Source: Hyphomicrobium sp. 99 (GTDB lineage Bacteria; Pseudomonadota; Alphaproteobacteria; Rhizobiales; Hyphomicrobiaceae). From it: 64,000 nt of DNA. Under the pieces are notes generated by a model. That model was not told the origin of the DNA. It did not search any database and saw nothing but the letters and a program-made list of their open reading frames with translations. The first letter of the stretch is position 1. Each line of letters begins with the position of its first letter. The stretch lies in contig NZ_KQ031382.1 in the NCBI RefSeq assembly GCF_000384335.2, positions 558,001 to 622,000 on the forward strand, written 5' to 3'. Position numbers and translations under genes: made by a program. Shown one piece after another: positions 38,167 through 47,391 of this stretch.

Positions 38167-38194
38167 GGCCGCTCCGAAACGAGCGGCCTTGTTT
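38167..38194 (+). terminator. Intrinsic terminator before the tRNA gene
   Basis: GGCCGCTC (38167-38174) pairs perfectly with GAGCGGCC (38181-38188) followed by TTGTTT. It lies 45 bases upstream of the initiator tRNA gene and would separate it from leftward genes. Confidence 0.8.
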
Positions 38195-38238
38195 ATCCTA
38201 AGGACGCGCAAGCCATACCGGGCCGCGCGTTTTGGTGA

Positions 38239-38293
<55 letters not shown>

Positions 38294-38315
<22 letters not shown>

Positions 38316-39919
38316 CCGTTATCCCCCAAGGCAGTACTTTGCATCGTTATCACTCCTTGAAGTTTTGCTGCTGTGAGTAGTTCGGCAATCTTGCCCCGAA
38401 TTTCCAGTCTCATCGGTTGCTGTTCGTCAGAACGCTTTATGGTAATGGCGCTGACCAACTTGCGCAGTGTCTTGGCAGGTCCGCCGTCCGAACCGTGCGC
38501 AAGTATCGCAGGAAGATTGTTCAGCATCGCTCGATAGGCCGCCATCGCTTGCGGGTGAAGCTCTATGAACGTCGGCGGTTTTTCTATGGTCGCCAACTCG
38601 GCTTCTAGGCTCGCCATTTTCTCGCGCAAGGGCGGGACGTTTGTCGTCATTTCGGCATCGGTTGCGTGGCCCGCAACATAGAGCTTCTGCCAGCGTTCGA
38701 TTGATGCCCTGATCTCTGCCAGCCCGCGTTCGGTCTTGGCGCGTCGGGACGAACTATCAGTGGTCTGCCGCCTCAATCGTTCATTGTATCCTTTGACGAA
38801 GTCGGCCGTCATTTCCGGCTTAGAAAACTCAGACCTGAGAGCATCGACCACTAGCCTCTCAATGATGCGCATGTCGTAGGCGTCGCGGTTGCCACAGGCA
38901 CCTGTCTGATCCCAACGGGCGCAGCGAAGGCGCACCCGGCCGTTGCGGGTGTCGTGAACCGTCATGCCAGCGCCGCAGCAGCCGCACTTGATAAGGCCGG
39001 ATAGAAGGTATTTGTGTTTGCGCTTTTCATGTGGACGAGGGCCGCCCCGCGCGGCTTTTTTGGCCTGTGCGGCATGCCAGAGACTATCGGGGACAATCCG
39101 CCGCTCGGGCGTATCCTGATACAGCCACTCTGATTGCGGGTTCGGTCTGGACACCCGCTTGCCCGTGTCAGGGTCCTTCATAAATGACTGTCGGTTCCAA
39201 ACAGTCACGCCGTTATAAAGGTCATTCAAAAGAATGCCGTTGCGTCGCTCGCGAGAGCCGTTGATCGTAGAAGCGGTCCAGTATCGCCCTCGGGGTGGGA
39301 GTACAAGTAGGGCATTAAGGGCTTTTGCGATTTCTCGAGGAGTCTTGCCGGAAACGTATTGAGTGAAAATCTCACGAACGATCTCGGCTTCGTGCTCGAC
39401 GATCTCCAGCTCACCGCGCTTTCCGGGCACGGCCCTGTAGCCATATGCCTTCCCGCCAGCGTGTCGCCCATCGCGGACGACACCGCTTAGTCCGCGTCGC
39501 GTCTTGTCCGCAAGGTCTTTCAGATAGAGCGCACCCATCGTGCCCTTCAGGCCGATATGCAGTTCGTTCACCTCGCCTTCCGACAACGTTACTATGGCGA
39601 CGCCAATGTAACGCAGACGCTTGTAAATACGGGCGAGGTCTTCCTGGTCGCGCGAAAGTCGGTCGATGCTTTCTGCCAGCACGACGTCGAATGAACCGTG
39701 CTTCGCGTCGGCTAGAAGACCTTCTAAGCCGTAGCGGCCAAAAACCGATGCGCCCGACTTCGCCTTGTCGGCATACACTTCGACGACTTTGAAGCCGTTC
39801 TTCTGCGCGTAATCGCGACAGAGCGCGGCCTGATCTTCTGTTGATTTCTCGTTTTGCTTGTCGGTCGAAAATCTGGCGTAGATGACTGCGCGGCGCGATT
39901 TAGTCATTGCTTCCTGCAT
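38294..39919 (-). CDS. Large serine recombinase (integrase) of the island
   Basis: A 541-residue serine site-specific recombinase. The resolvase domain has the catalytic Ser in YARFSTDKQ (residue 18) and SIDRLSRDQEDLARIYKRL; a recombinase domain and a zinc ribbon follow (IKCGCCGAGMTVHD then LRCARWDQTGACGNRDA), then a coiled-coil region (about residues 385-440). It starts at 39919 or at the ATG at 39907. The last codons (CGGWI, stop) are read from the 3' half of the tRNA-Met gene on the other strand, so the C-terminus would change on excision. This is the gene expected for mobilising the island. Confidence 0.93.
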
Positions 39920-40093
39920 GTGAATTTACTGATCCCAAAGATGACTTCTTCTTCGGCGTTATCGTCACCGTCTTGGAATGCTCGGATGCCTCCGAAAGAA
40001 TAGCAGTCGGTTGTTCCCGCTGGCGCATACTTGCCAGCTCTAGGACATGATCCTGAATGAGCGTTCGCTTAGGCCAGCGATTGCACACCACTC

Positions 40094-40306
40094 TCAACTG
40101 AAGCCTTTGATTACACCGTTGCGAATTGCATCTTCGACACTGGGTACTCCCCATTGTTCATTGTCCTCGGCCGCTTGATCCACTGCCTCGAGCAGCGCTT
40201 CGTCGGCGTCGTGGTCGAGCAAGAATTGCCTTAACTTCTCCAAAAGCTGCCGTTGGCGAATGCAGATTTCAGCCTCTTCGACGTCTTCCGGCTTTATTTT
40301 CCTCAT
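40094..40306 (-). CDS. Small acidic helical protein of the island
   Basis: A 70-residue protein (MRKIKPEDVEEAEICIRQRQ, then LLDHDADEALLEAVDQAAED). It is acidic and probably helical, with a weak AAAGG site upstream of the ATG at 40306. The frame is open back to 40441, but the extra part overlaps the Arc-like gene's control region. It is divergent from an Arc-like gene 108 bases away, an arrangement like many small island control pairs. The family is not recognised; it could be an antitoxin-like or recombination-directionality protein. Confidence 0.5.
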   Translation of the reverse strand: MRKIKPEDVEEAEICIRQRQLLEKLRQFLLDHDADEALLEAVDQAAEDNEQWGVPSVEDAIRNGVIKGFS

Positions 40307-40414
40307 CGGTAACCAACCTTTCTCCAGCAACTTGCAGTAAATCGACATATGCCCAATGCTATATGGCAGGCAGTATGCGCCCAACTTCATTTTTTGAAAG
40401 GACAACTGGTCAAA

Positions 40415-40732
40415 ATGGTGAAGAACCGTTCCCGCGACCAAGGTAAGTTCTTGATCCGCTTTTCCGAACAGACGAGGAAAGATTTAGACAGAGCCGTAGC
40501 GGGCAGCGGTAGAACTATGACCGCTGAAATTGTCGCGCGACTCGGTTGGAGTTTTGAGGAAGAACGCCGTTCGTCGGAGGGTGCGGCATCGTTCAGAGAA
40601 TATGCCGCTCGAGACGCCCTCTCCCAGGCGGAAGCAGCAATAGGTGTCTTGGAAAAAGAACTGGCGGAACTGAAGGCGAAAATCGTCGCCACAAAATCGC
40701 AGCTAGCTGCTTCGCGTCTTCTTAAGCTGTAA
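40415..40732 (+). CDS. Arc-like ribbon-helix-helix DNA-binding protein
   Basis: A 105-residue protein whose N-terminal ~50 residues fit the Arc/Mnt type: KFLIRFSEQTRKDLDRAVAGSGRTMTAEIVARLGWSFEEE. The rest is a coiled coil (QAEAAIGVLEKELAELKAKIV). The ATG at 40415 has AAAGGA about 12 bases upstream; the frame opens at 40349. Such proteins autoregulate and often govern excision or small operons. It ends two bases before the perfect palindrome at 40734, which may be part of its regulatory or recombination context. Confidence 0.7.
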   Translation: MVKNRSRDQGKFLIRFSEQTRKDLDRAVAGSGRTMTAEIVARLGWSFEEERRSSEGAASFREYAARDALSQAEAAIGVLEKELAELKAKIVATKSQLAASRLLKL

Positions 40733-40733
40733 G

Positions 40734-40751
40734 TGTGCAATTAATTGCACA
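40734..40751. repeat. Perfect palindrome TGTGCAATTAATTGCACA, left copy
   Basis: An 18-bp perfect palindrome directly after the Arc-like gene and 13 bases before the end of the HNH remnant. An identical copy is in the integrase gene at 63815-63832. It may be a recombinase binding or attachment site, or an operator. Confidence 0.7.
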
Positions 40752-40764
40752 GCTCGTCCGAATG

Positions 40765-41203
40765 TTAGCGACGTACATGGTGCAAGCGCGACTCGCTAGG
40801 GACAGGGTCGCGCTTATTCAAATCCTTGGCCTGAGGAAGCAACATTATGTTGTTGTTTTCGTCCGGGACGAGGTGGCTTTGAGGAAGCATCAGGGGATCG
40901 AGGCCAGCCTGAAGAATGGCCTCGGCGATGATACGGTTGCGCGAGTCATAGACGAGAAACTCCTGCGTCTTCAGCCCAGGTGCTTCAGTCTTAGAGACAC
41001 GGCCCCTACTCTCCGGCTGAAGTGCCAGACGCGAGATGCTGAAGGGCGAAGAGCGCGCAAACTCCAGCTCGAGCGGTGAAAATACTTTGTTATTGCAGGT
41101 CTGACAGACGCATTTTTTTTAGGAGCCACTGCTTGTCGTCTGCACCGATCGACGCTGGGATAACGTGTTCATCGCCGAAAGGCGGGGGTTCTTCGCAATA
41201 AAT
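40765..41203 (-). pseudogene. HNH endonuclease remnant with a poly-A frameshift
   Basis: Reading leftwards, one frame gives IYCEEPPPFGDEHVIPASIGADDKQWLL (41203 to about 41120), which is an HNH-type motif with the His in EHVIP. The frame then runs into eight A's (41113-41120) and shifts; after the shift the other frame continues as CVCQTCNNKVFSPLELEF through to a stop at 40765, including the metal-binding C-x-x-C. Deleting or adding a single base in the A run would restore one protein. The upstream part is also missing, because a TGA precedes the first readable residue. This is a degraded HNH nuclease. Confidence 0.65.
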
Positions 41204-41419
41204 TCAGCGCGACGGAGGGGGTATCGATAGCGGCATGCAACGGCCTCTTCGAAGGATGGGACCACCGGCCGGCTTTATCGATCCGACCGCACTTATGGGA
41301 TGCCGTCTGTAGAGTGTCCGCCCGCAGTCCGGTCCATCGTACCCCACTTACATCGAGTCCAGTATGATACTCAGACGAGTCGGTACCGTAGGGGGCGATA
41401 AGGCTCAGCGAAGGCAGCG

Positions 41420-43705
41420 ATGCAACATCTCACGATCAATTTTGCGCCCATCTCTCTTGCAGGCGCAACCAAGGTGCAGGTGGGTCGACAGGACTACGAT
41501 CACGATCGTCTCCGCGAGCTGCGCCAGGAGTTTGCCGCGACCCATGTGCTGATGCGACGCCGCGAAGGCGACGTCATCGTCGACATACCTGTGGTCCATG
41601 GCCAGAAGCCGATCGGCAACGTTATCGAGGAGCTTGATCTGTCACAGGAACGCTGGCTCTGGCCTGCGCTGTTCGAGGCTGCTCTGATCAGGGCATTCCA
41701 TAATGTGCGCGAAATTCTGCCGGGGCGAGGCGTGACCGTGCTCGGTAAACGCGATCGTGGCCTCCTCATCCATTCCCGGTTGCCAGCGTCGATCCAGCGC
41801 CGCCACGCGCTGCACTTCGGCACTCGTTCCATGTACGCAGGCGGTGAGCGCAGCGTCGGTCTCGTTTGTGAGCTGAGCCTTAAGAACCTGATCCGTATGA
41901 GCTGTGCCGAGCTCATCGGCTTCGATGTCCCGATCGAAGGCCATTATGTTCTGGTCGAGGAGCCGGCCCCTGATCCGCGCATTCTACCCCGCCGCAAACT
42001 AGCTGGCCGCGTCACGAGCATTGCTGATGGCATGCTCGTGCTCGACGACCACGCAGAAGGCTTCGAAGTTGTCGCTGCTGATCGCGCATTCCTTGAGCCA
42101 CGCGTCGAGACGGTCGACGACTGCGTTCGGCGCATGATCGGGGTCGACGCGCCGCTTCTGCTAGCCGACGCCGAGCGCGCCGCCGTGCACCTCAACTCTG
42201 GCCCTGGACGGAAGGAGAAGATCGACGAGGCAATGAGTTATCTGCGCGACAAGGCGGACCTGAACGCCATCCCCGGCGCTCGCTTCGTCATCGATGAGAT
42301 GCTGACCTCTGACCGGCCAGGATTCCCCATCCGGGAGATGATCGAGAAGCCGGTCCTTGTGTTTGACCCGAGCGGGACTCGCAAGGACGACTGGAGCGAG
42401 CGCGGTCTCAAGCAAAACGGCCCATACGATCAACGTGTGTTTAGCCCGAAGCGGCTCAGGATCGCTGTCATCTGCCAGGCGCGCCACGAGGGCCAAGTGG
42501 ACGCATTTCTCGCCAAGTTCCTTGAGGGCATGCCGGACGTTGTCTCCGGTCGGAAAAAGGTAGCGCGCTACGGCGACGGCTTTATCCGACGGTTCGCGTT
42601 GCAGAACCCTGAGGTGGCTTTCTTTACAGCCCCGACCGCGATTGCCGCCGACTATGTCCAGGCAAGCCACCGTGCCCTGAGTGCCGCCACCGATGGCGGC
42701 TTCAGTTGGGATCTCGCCCTGGTCCAAGTCGAAGAAGAGTTCAAGAGCTACGACGACGGATCGAACCCCTACTTCGCAACCAAGTCTGTCTTCCTCAAGC
42801 GGGGCGTGGCGGTGCAGAGCATCCGCCTGGAAACTATGGCACAACCCGATAGCCAGCTGGTGTTCTCGCTTAACCACATGAGCCTCGCCACCTACGCTAA
42901 GCTCGGCGGCACGCCCTGGTTGCTCGCCTCGCAACAGACGGTGGCTCACGAACTGGTCATCGGCCTGGGCTCCCACAGCGTTGCCAGCAGTCGCGTCGGT
43001 GCCCACGAGCGGTACGTCGGCATCACGACGGTATTCTCAAGCGACGGCAGTTACCTGTTGAGCGACCGCACCGCCGTTGTGCCCTTCCAGGGCTACGCGT
43101 CGGCCCTTTACGAGGCTCTCAAGCGCTCCATCACGACGGTGCGCAAGCAAGACAATTGGCGAAGCACCGACAAGGTCCGCCTCGTGTTTCACGTTTTCAT
43201 GCCGCTGAAGGACGCCGAGGCAGAAGCTATCGAACGTACGGTCCTGGACCTACATCTCGACAACGTCACCTTTGCATTCCTGCATATCGCGCCGAAACAT
43301 CCATTCCTAGTTTTCGACCACGGGCAATCCGGCATTGGGTTTTCGGAGCCGAAGAAAGGCGTTCTGGGTCCGGCGCGGGGCCTGCATCTAAAGCTAAGTG
43401 ATTATGAGTCCCTAGTCGTCTTCGCCGGCGCTTCGGAGCTCAAGCTTGCCGAGCACGGCATGCCTCGTCCCTGCTTGTTGAAGCTTCATCGGCTTTCGAC
43501 CTTTACCGACATGACCTATCTGGCGCGGCAGGCCTTCCAGTTCTCGGGTCACTCTTGGCGCATGCTGGCACCCGAGCGGTATCCGATCACGATCCGCTAT
43601 TCCGACCTCATAGCAGAGCGATTATCCGGGCTCAGTGCAGTCGATGGATGGGATACCGAGGCCGTGCACTTTGGGCCGATTGGCCGAACGCTGTGGTTTC
43701 TCTGA
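41420..43705 (+). CDS. Long prokaryotic Argonaute without catalytic residues
   Basis: A 761-residue Argonaute. The C-terminal half is a MID-PIWI module: DLALVQVEEEFKSYDDGSNP (about 431-450), YFATKSVFLKRGVAVQSIRLETM (451-473), CYAKLGGTPWLLA-type segment (read ATYAKLGGTPWLLA, 490-503), HELVIGLGSHSV (510-521) and VGITTVFSSDGSYLLSD (533-549). The first catalytic Asp of the DEDX tetrad is absent (Gly-517 in IGLG) and the third position is F-M in RLVFHVFMPLKD (587-598), so target slicing is not expected. Residues 1-340 would be the N and PAZ-like parts. The ATG at 41420 has GAAGG upstream. It overlaps the nuclease gene by one base (TGATG), as expected for the long-B pAgo plus nuclease systems, where guide-loaded Argonaute activates the partner. 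Confidence 0.92.
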   Translation: MQHLTINFAPISLAGATKVQVGRQDYDHDRLRELRQEFAATHVLMRRREGDVIVDIPVVHGQKPIGNVIEELDLSQERWLWPALFEAALIRAFHNVREILPGRGVTVLGKRDRGLLIHSRLPASIQRRHALHFGTRSMYAGGERSVGLVCELSLKNLIRMSCAELIGFDVPIEGHYVLVEEPAPDPRILPRRKLAGRVTSIADGMLVLDDHAEGFEVVAADRAFLEPRVETVDDCVRRMIGVDAPLLLADAERAAVHLNSGPGRKEKIDEAMSYLRDKADLNAIPGARFVIDEMLTSDRPGFPIREMIEKPVLVFDPSGTRKDDWSERGLKQNGPYDQRVFSPKRLRIAVICQARHEGQVDAFLAKFLEGMPDVVSGRKKVARYGDGFIRRFALQNPEVAFFTAPTAIAADYVQASHRALSAATDGGFSWDLALVQVEEEFKSYDDGSNPYFATKSVFLKRGVAVQSIRLETMAQPDSQLVFSLNHMSLATYAKLGGTPWLLASQQTVAHELVIGLGSHSVASSRVGAHERYVGITTVFSSDGSYLLSDRTAVVPFQGYASALYEALKRSITTVRKQDNWRSTDKVRLVFHVFMPLKDAEAEAIERTVLDLHLDNVTFAFLHIAPKHPFLVFDHGQSGIGFSEPKKGVLGPARGLHLKLSDYESLVVFAGASELKLAEHGMPRPCLLKLHRLSTFTDMTYLARQAFQFSGHSWRMLAPERYPITIRYSDLIAERLSGLSAVDGWDTEAVHFGPIGRTLWFL

Positions 43706-44874
43706 TGGTCAACCTTGCGGAAATTCGCACAAGCCTGGAAGCGCAGGTCAACGCCGCTGGCCCCTTGCCGTGTCACGTCGGTGCCTTTTGCGCATGGCTC
43801 CTGCTCGATCACGGGCAGCTTCAACGCCATCTCGTTGATGCTGCACGTGTTGAGACGCCGGGTCGTCACCCTGAATTCATTGCGGCACTTGGCTACGGAG
43901 CGGCGGCGGGTTTGCTAACCGACGAACAGCGCGGGCTGCTGGCTGCCGATCTCGCTCATCTCGCCGGGCGATCATTCTTTGCTCATGGCCGACCGCTGCG
44001 CTTTGAGGTCGACGGCGTCGCCTTGCTGGGCGTAGCGCTGGCCCTCAAGCACAACACCGTTGATGCCCTGTGGATGCACAAGCTGCTAGAGCGGTCTATC
44101 GTCGAGATGAGCGGCGATGCTTGGCAACTCGGTCTTGCCAACGCTGCGGCGTACAGCCTGGGCGCTCCAATTGGAACCCCCTTGCCGCCGGAGCTTGCCG
44201 TGGCCCTCGCTAGCAACGGATCTGTCATTTGTACTGACGACGACGTGCGTCGCGCATGGGGCATAATTAAGTCGTTCGAGCTTCATCACGACGGTCCTAC
44301 CCGTGATGCCGCACGGCTTTCCGCTTTTAGACATGCTTGTGCGCTCGATGCGCAAATTAATCCCTCTTCGATCACGCGGGATGGGCTGATCGCGCTGCTA
44401 TCCGGTATTCGCCGATCCATGCGCCGGTGGACCTACGAGGACCAGCCCCGCACGTCGAAGTCGCGCGAAGCCCGGTGGGAGGTCGAGAACGAGTATCACG
44501 TCCAGAATCTCCTCTGGTCGGTCCTCGCGCCCATCTTTCCGGATCTCGAGGATGAGGAGAACCTGTTGTCCGTCGGACACAAAAATCCCCGCGCCGACCT
44601 TGGTGTGCCATCGCTGGGAACCATCATCGAGGTGAAGTTCCTGCGGTCCGCCGGTCAGGCGGCGTATGCCTCACTCATCGAGGAGATAGCGGCCGACGCC
44701 GGCCTCTATCTCAGCAAGCCGTCACCGTACGACGCCATCGTTGCCTTCGTCTGGGACGATGCGGCCCACACGGAACAGCACGACGAGCTACAATCCGGAC
44801 TGGTGGCCATTCGGGGTGTTGCAGGCGCGGTTGTCGTCCCGAGGCCCGCCAAGATGCGTCGACGCATGGCGTAG
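43705..44874 (+). CDS. Argonaute-associated PD-(D/E)XK nuclease (AgaN-like effector)
   Basis: A 389-residue protein translationally coupled to the Argonaute gene. The C-terminal third is a restriction-type nuclease: a helix with EVENEYHVQNLL (259-270), then Asp-298 in ADLGVPSLG, Glu-309 and Lys-311 in TIIEVKFL, a D-X10-E-X-K spacing. The N-terminal ~240 residues are helical and do not match a domain I know. In published long-B pAgo systems such a partner degrades DNA once the guide-bound Argonaute meets invading DNA, killing the cell and halting phage or plasmid spread; that role is inferred here from arrangement. Without biochemistry the guide type and target remain unknown. Confidence 0.82.
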   Translation: MVNLAEIRTSLEAQVNAAGPLPCHVGAFCAWLLLDHGQLQRHLVDAARVETPGRHPEFIAALGYGAAAGLLTDEQRGLLAADLAHLAGRSFFAHGRPLRFEVDGVALLGVALALKHNTVDALWMHKLLERSIVEMSGDAWQLGLANAAAYSLGAPIGTPLPPELAVALASNGSVICTDDDVRRAWGIIKSFELHHDGPTRDAARLSAFRHACALDAQINPSSITRDGLIALLSGIRRSMRRWTYEDQPRTSKSREARWEVENEYHVQNLLWSVLAPIFPDLEDEENLLSVGHKNPRADLGVPSLGTIIEVKFLRSAGQAAYASLIEEIAADAGLYLSKPSPYDAIVAFVWDDAAHTEQHDELQSGLVAIRGVAGAVVVPRPAKMRRRMA

Positions 44875-45216
44875 GCGTCGAACTCGCTGGAACTCCGCCA
44901 TTCTAAGCTGAGCTCCCGTGAGAAAAGACAAAAGGGGGTACAAGCGGGTCTAGGCTGATCACGGGCGCGATTTCAGATCGCTTCATGGCAGTGCGGAATT
45001 TGGCCGGCTGCATTGTGAAATTAATTGCAATTTCGCGAGCGTCCCGCCCCCAGATGAATTAATGGGACCGATGTAGGTTAATCGCGATAATGAAGGTTAT
45101 CGGAGGTAAAAAGTTGAAGAATGACGGCCTATAGCGAACATCAAACACAGGGTCGTACGCTATCAGCGGCAAGCTAAAAGTCTGCTGAAAGCGGTCGATA
45201 CCAGTCGGGGCATGCT
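44875..45216. other. 342-base region between convergent defence operons
   Basis: No gene is seen. It contains the degenerate palindrome copy at 45014-45031 and an AT-richer stretch at about 45055-45120. The Argonaute and helicase operons converge here; no clear terminator hairpin was found on either strand. Confidence 0.5.
45014..45031. repeat. Degenerate copy of the 18-bp palindrome
   Basis: TGTGAAATTAATTGCAAT matches 15 of 18 bases of TGTGCAATTAATTGCACA and 16 of 18 of the minus-strand reading of the near-copy at 63746. It lies between the two defence modules. Confidence 0.45.
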
Positions 45217-47391
45217 TCATTTGATGTGTACATTAGGGATCAGAAGTGTGGGGGCGCCGGACCAAGACACCCGCAGTGTTTTTTTCGCGCGCGTGGCAGC
45301 GACGTGCAGGAGCGATCGATACTGATCGACTATGTCCGTCCGGTCTGCTTGATCCACCGCCGCGTTTAGCGCGCCGACAGGTGGAAACGCAGATTCCGAC
45401 AGCAACGGGATGGCCACGGAAAAGAACTCAAGCCCCTTGGCCCGGTGCATAGTGGTCACTCGAACTCCGGGGGCGGAACGATCATCTGTGCTTCCGGCCT
45501 GCAGCTCAATGGTCTCAATCCCCGCCGATGAGAGCGCTCGTCGCACCCGCGCTACATCAGCCCGCCGACCACACAAGACTCCTAAGTCCGCGAGTCCGAT
45601 CTGGTCCGCAAGCTGAACTCGTGTCCAATCGACCAATCCCTTCAACTCCTCCGTCTCAGACCGGTACGAAACGAGCTCAGGCGGCGCACCGCGCAGGACG
45701 CTGACGTAACCACGTAACGAGTCGGTTCCTTGATCGAGGTCATCGACGCAGACTCCCTCAAGGATAGACACGGCCCAGGTGCGGATCTCCTGGGTAGTTC
45801 GATAGTTGAGCCGAAGCTGCCGCGAGCGGCCGCGCACGTTGATCCCGCAGACGGACATGCTTGCGCGGCGCGCGTAGATTCGCTGATGCGCGTCTCCTAC
45901 CACGAAAATAGAATTTCGGTCTCCAGACGAGGTCTCCGGCACGATCGCGCGGACCAGTCGAAACGCCTGTTCCCCCATGTCCTGTGCTTCGTCTACGATG
46001 ACGGCCGCGTAGGGGAGGTTCGGCGCCTGCGCCAACAGGATCTCTATCGCTTCCCGATAGGCGTCATCCGGCTCTGCCAGCCCCTCGCTGATCATTCGCG
46101 CACGGTAATCCGAAAACACTTCCCAGAGTGCGGCCCGTTTGCGTCGGTCAAGCGGTGTGCCACGTCCCGCACGCGACGCCTTCAAATAGGAGCGTTGCTC
46201 GGTCAAGCCAGTTGCTTGGACGATCTGCGCCCATTCAGCCTTCACGAACGCTTCGGAAAGTCCATCAGGCAGCACATGATCGAGAAACACATCACGCCAG
46301 ATCTCCTCAAGTCGGTCGCGGGCTTCCCCGAAATACGCAACCTTCCGCTCGAAGTTTTTACGCTTTAGGAACTGAGAGACCCAGCGGTCAAGGTTGATCA
46401 CCTCGATGCGGGGCGGCTGCGCATCGAGATGCTCCGGACAGAGGGTCCGAAGATTCGCTTCGATGTCCTGCGCGAGACTGGTTGTAAAGGTGGTAAACAG
46501 GACTCGTTGACCCGCGCGCGTAGGGTCCGACATGATCTGATCGGCTAGATACTTCGCGCGGTGCATCGCGACTACAGTCTTTCCGGTTCCGGCGCCCCCA
46601 CGAGCCATCGCTGGGCCGTTGTAATCACGGTAGGCAATCTTGCGTTGCTCCGGGTGCAGGAAGATCCGCCAACCCTCGAGCCCCTCCTCGAACACGCGCC
46701 GAAGCTCTGCTTCCGACTCCGGAATGAAAATCGTCTGACGGCTTTCCTCCGTTTCGATCAGCGCGCCAAAATTCAGCTCGGTCTTTGGAGACTCCGCCTC
46801 TGACTCGGCACCGATGCCCGTCAGCGCATGGACCTCCTCGTCGTTGTAACCAGCGACGAGGGCGTAGAGGATTTGGTAGGTGAGCGGGTCAAACCGCTCC
46901 TCGGCCGCCTCGAACGCTTCAAGGGTGGTGAGCAGGCGCACTGCCGGAAGCTCCTCCTCCGGAACCCCAAGAGCACCAAGCCTCTTATCGGACAATTTGG
47001 CGAAGAGGCGGGGCTCGGACGGGGCCGGGGCACGCTCTGTTCCCGCGTCGACCTCCTCGATCACCCGGATTCGGTTGGTGTCCGGGTCGAGCTTGACTCT
47101 CCGTCCCATAGCCCACCGATATGCCTTGTCATGTTCGTTGACGTGGACAAACATAATGTCCCGGCCCACTTCAAAGGCGATCGCGCGGTAACCCTGATCC
47201 ACGCGGAGGGATTTGATCGCGTTGTCCTTCGCCCCCTGGACCGTCTCCAGGTTCAGCCCGTTTCCGGACGGGTCAGTCATGTAGCGAGTCATCATATCCA
47301 TGAACCGGACGACGACCTTGTCCGGCAGTTTCCTCAGACTCTTCATGCAGCCGATGTCGTAGGAGACCCGTTTTGTGATCGCGACCGTCAT
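45217..47391 (-). CDS. UvrD-type helicase with N-terminal RelE-like domain
   Basis: A 724-residue SF1 helicase closing the leftward defence operon. The N-terminal ~105 residues resemble RelE-type toxin folds: RVSYDIGCMKSLRKLPDKVV, then KSLRVDQGYRAIAFEVGRDI and VHVNEHDKAYRWAMGRR. From about residue 255 there is a UvrD core: Walker A GGAGTGKTVVAMHRAKYL, Walker B AAVIVDEAQDMGEQAFRLV, GDAHQRIYARRASM, LNYRTTQEIRTWAV, VRVTTMHRAKGLEFF and LHVAATRAKKTLRVSW. Whether the RelE-like part cuts RNA or is only a binding module cannot be told. It overlaps the large helicase gene by 4 bases. DISARM usually has the PLD protein DrmC here. Confidence 0.88.
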   Translation of the reverse strand: MTVAITKRVSYDIGCMKSLRKLPDKVVVRFMDMMTRYMTDPSGNGLNLETVQGAKDNAIKSLRVDQGYRAIAFEVGRDIMFVHVNEHDKAYRWAMGRRVKLDPDTNRIRVIEEVDAGTERAPAPSEPRLFAKLSDKRLGALGVPEEELPAVRLLTTLEAFEAAEERFDPLTYQILYALVAGYNDEEVHALTGIGAESEAESPKTELNFGALIETEESRQTIFIPESEAELRRVFEEGLEGWRIFLHPEQRKIAYRDYNGPAMARGGAGTGKTVVAMHRAKYLADQIMSDPTRAGQRVLFTTFTTSLAQDIEANLRTLCPEHLDAQPPRIEVINLDRWVSQFLKRKNFERKVAYFGEARDRLEEIWRDVFLDHVLPDGLSEAFVKAEWAQIVQATGLTEQRSYLKASRAGRGTPLDRRKRAALWEVFSDYRARMISEGLAEPDDAYREAIEILLAQAPNLPYAAVIVDEAQDMGEQAFRLVRAIVPETSSGDRNSIFVVGDAHQRIYARRASMSVCGINVRGRSRQLRLNYRTTQEIRTWAVSILEGVCVDDLDQGTDSLRGYVSVLRGAPPELVSYRSETEELKGLVDWTRVQLADQIGLADLGVLCGRRADVARVRRALSSAGIETIELQAGSTDDRSAPGVRVTTMHRAKGLEFFSVAIPLLSESAFPPVGALNAAVDQADRTDIVDQYRSLLHVAATRAKKTLRVSWSGAPTLLIPNVHIK

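Noticed and set aside
39900..40154. 84-codon minus-strand frame upstream of the serine recombinase
   Set aside because: It overlaps the ends of two better-supported genes, is Cys/Arg-rich without pattern and has no ribosome binding site.
40735..41079. 114-codon plus-strand frame that starts in the palindrome
   Set aside because: It is antisense to the HNH remnant, whose two frames together encode recognisable motifs.
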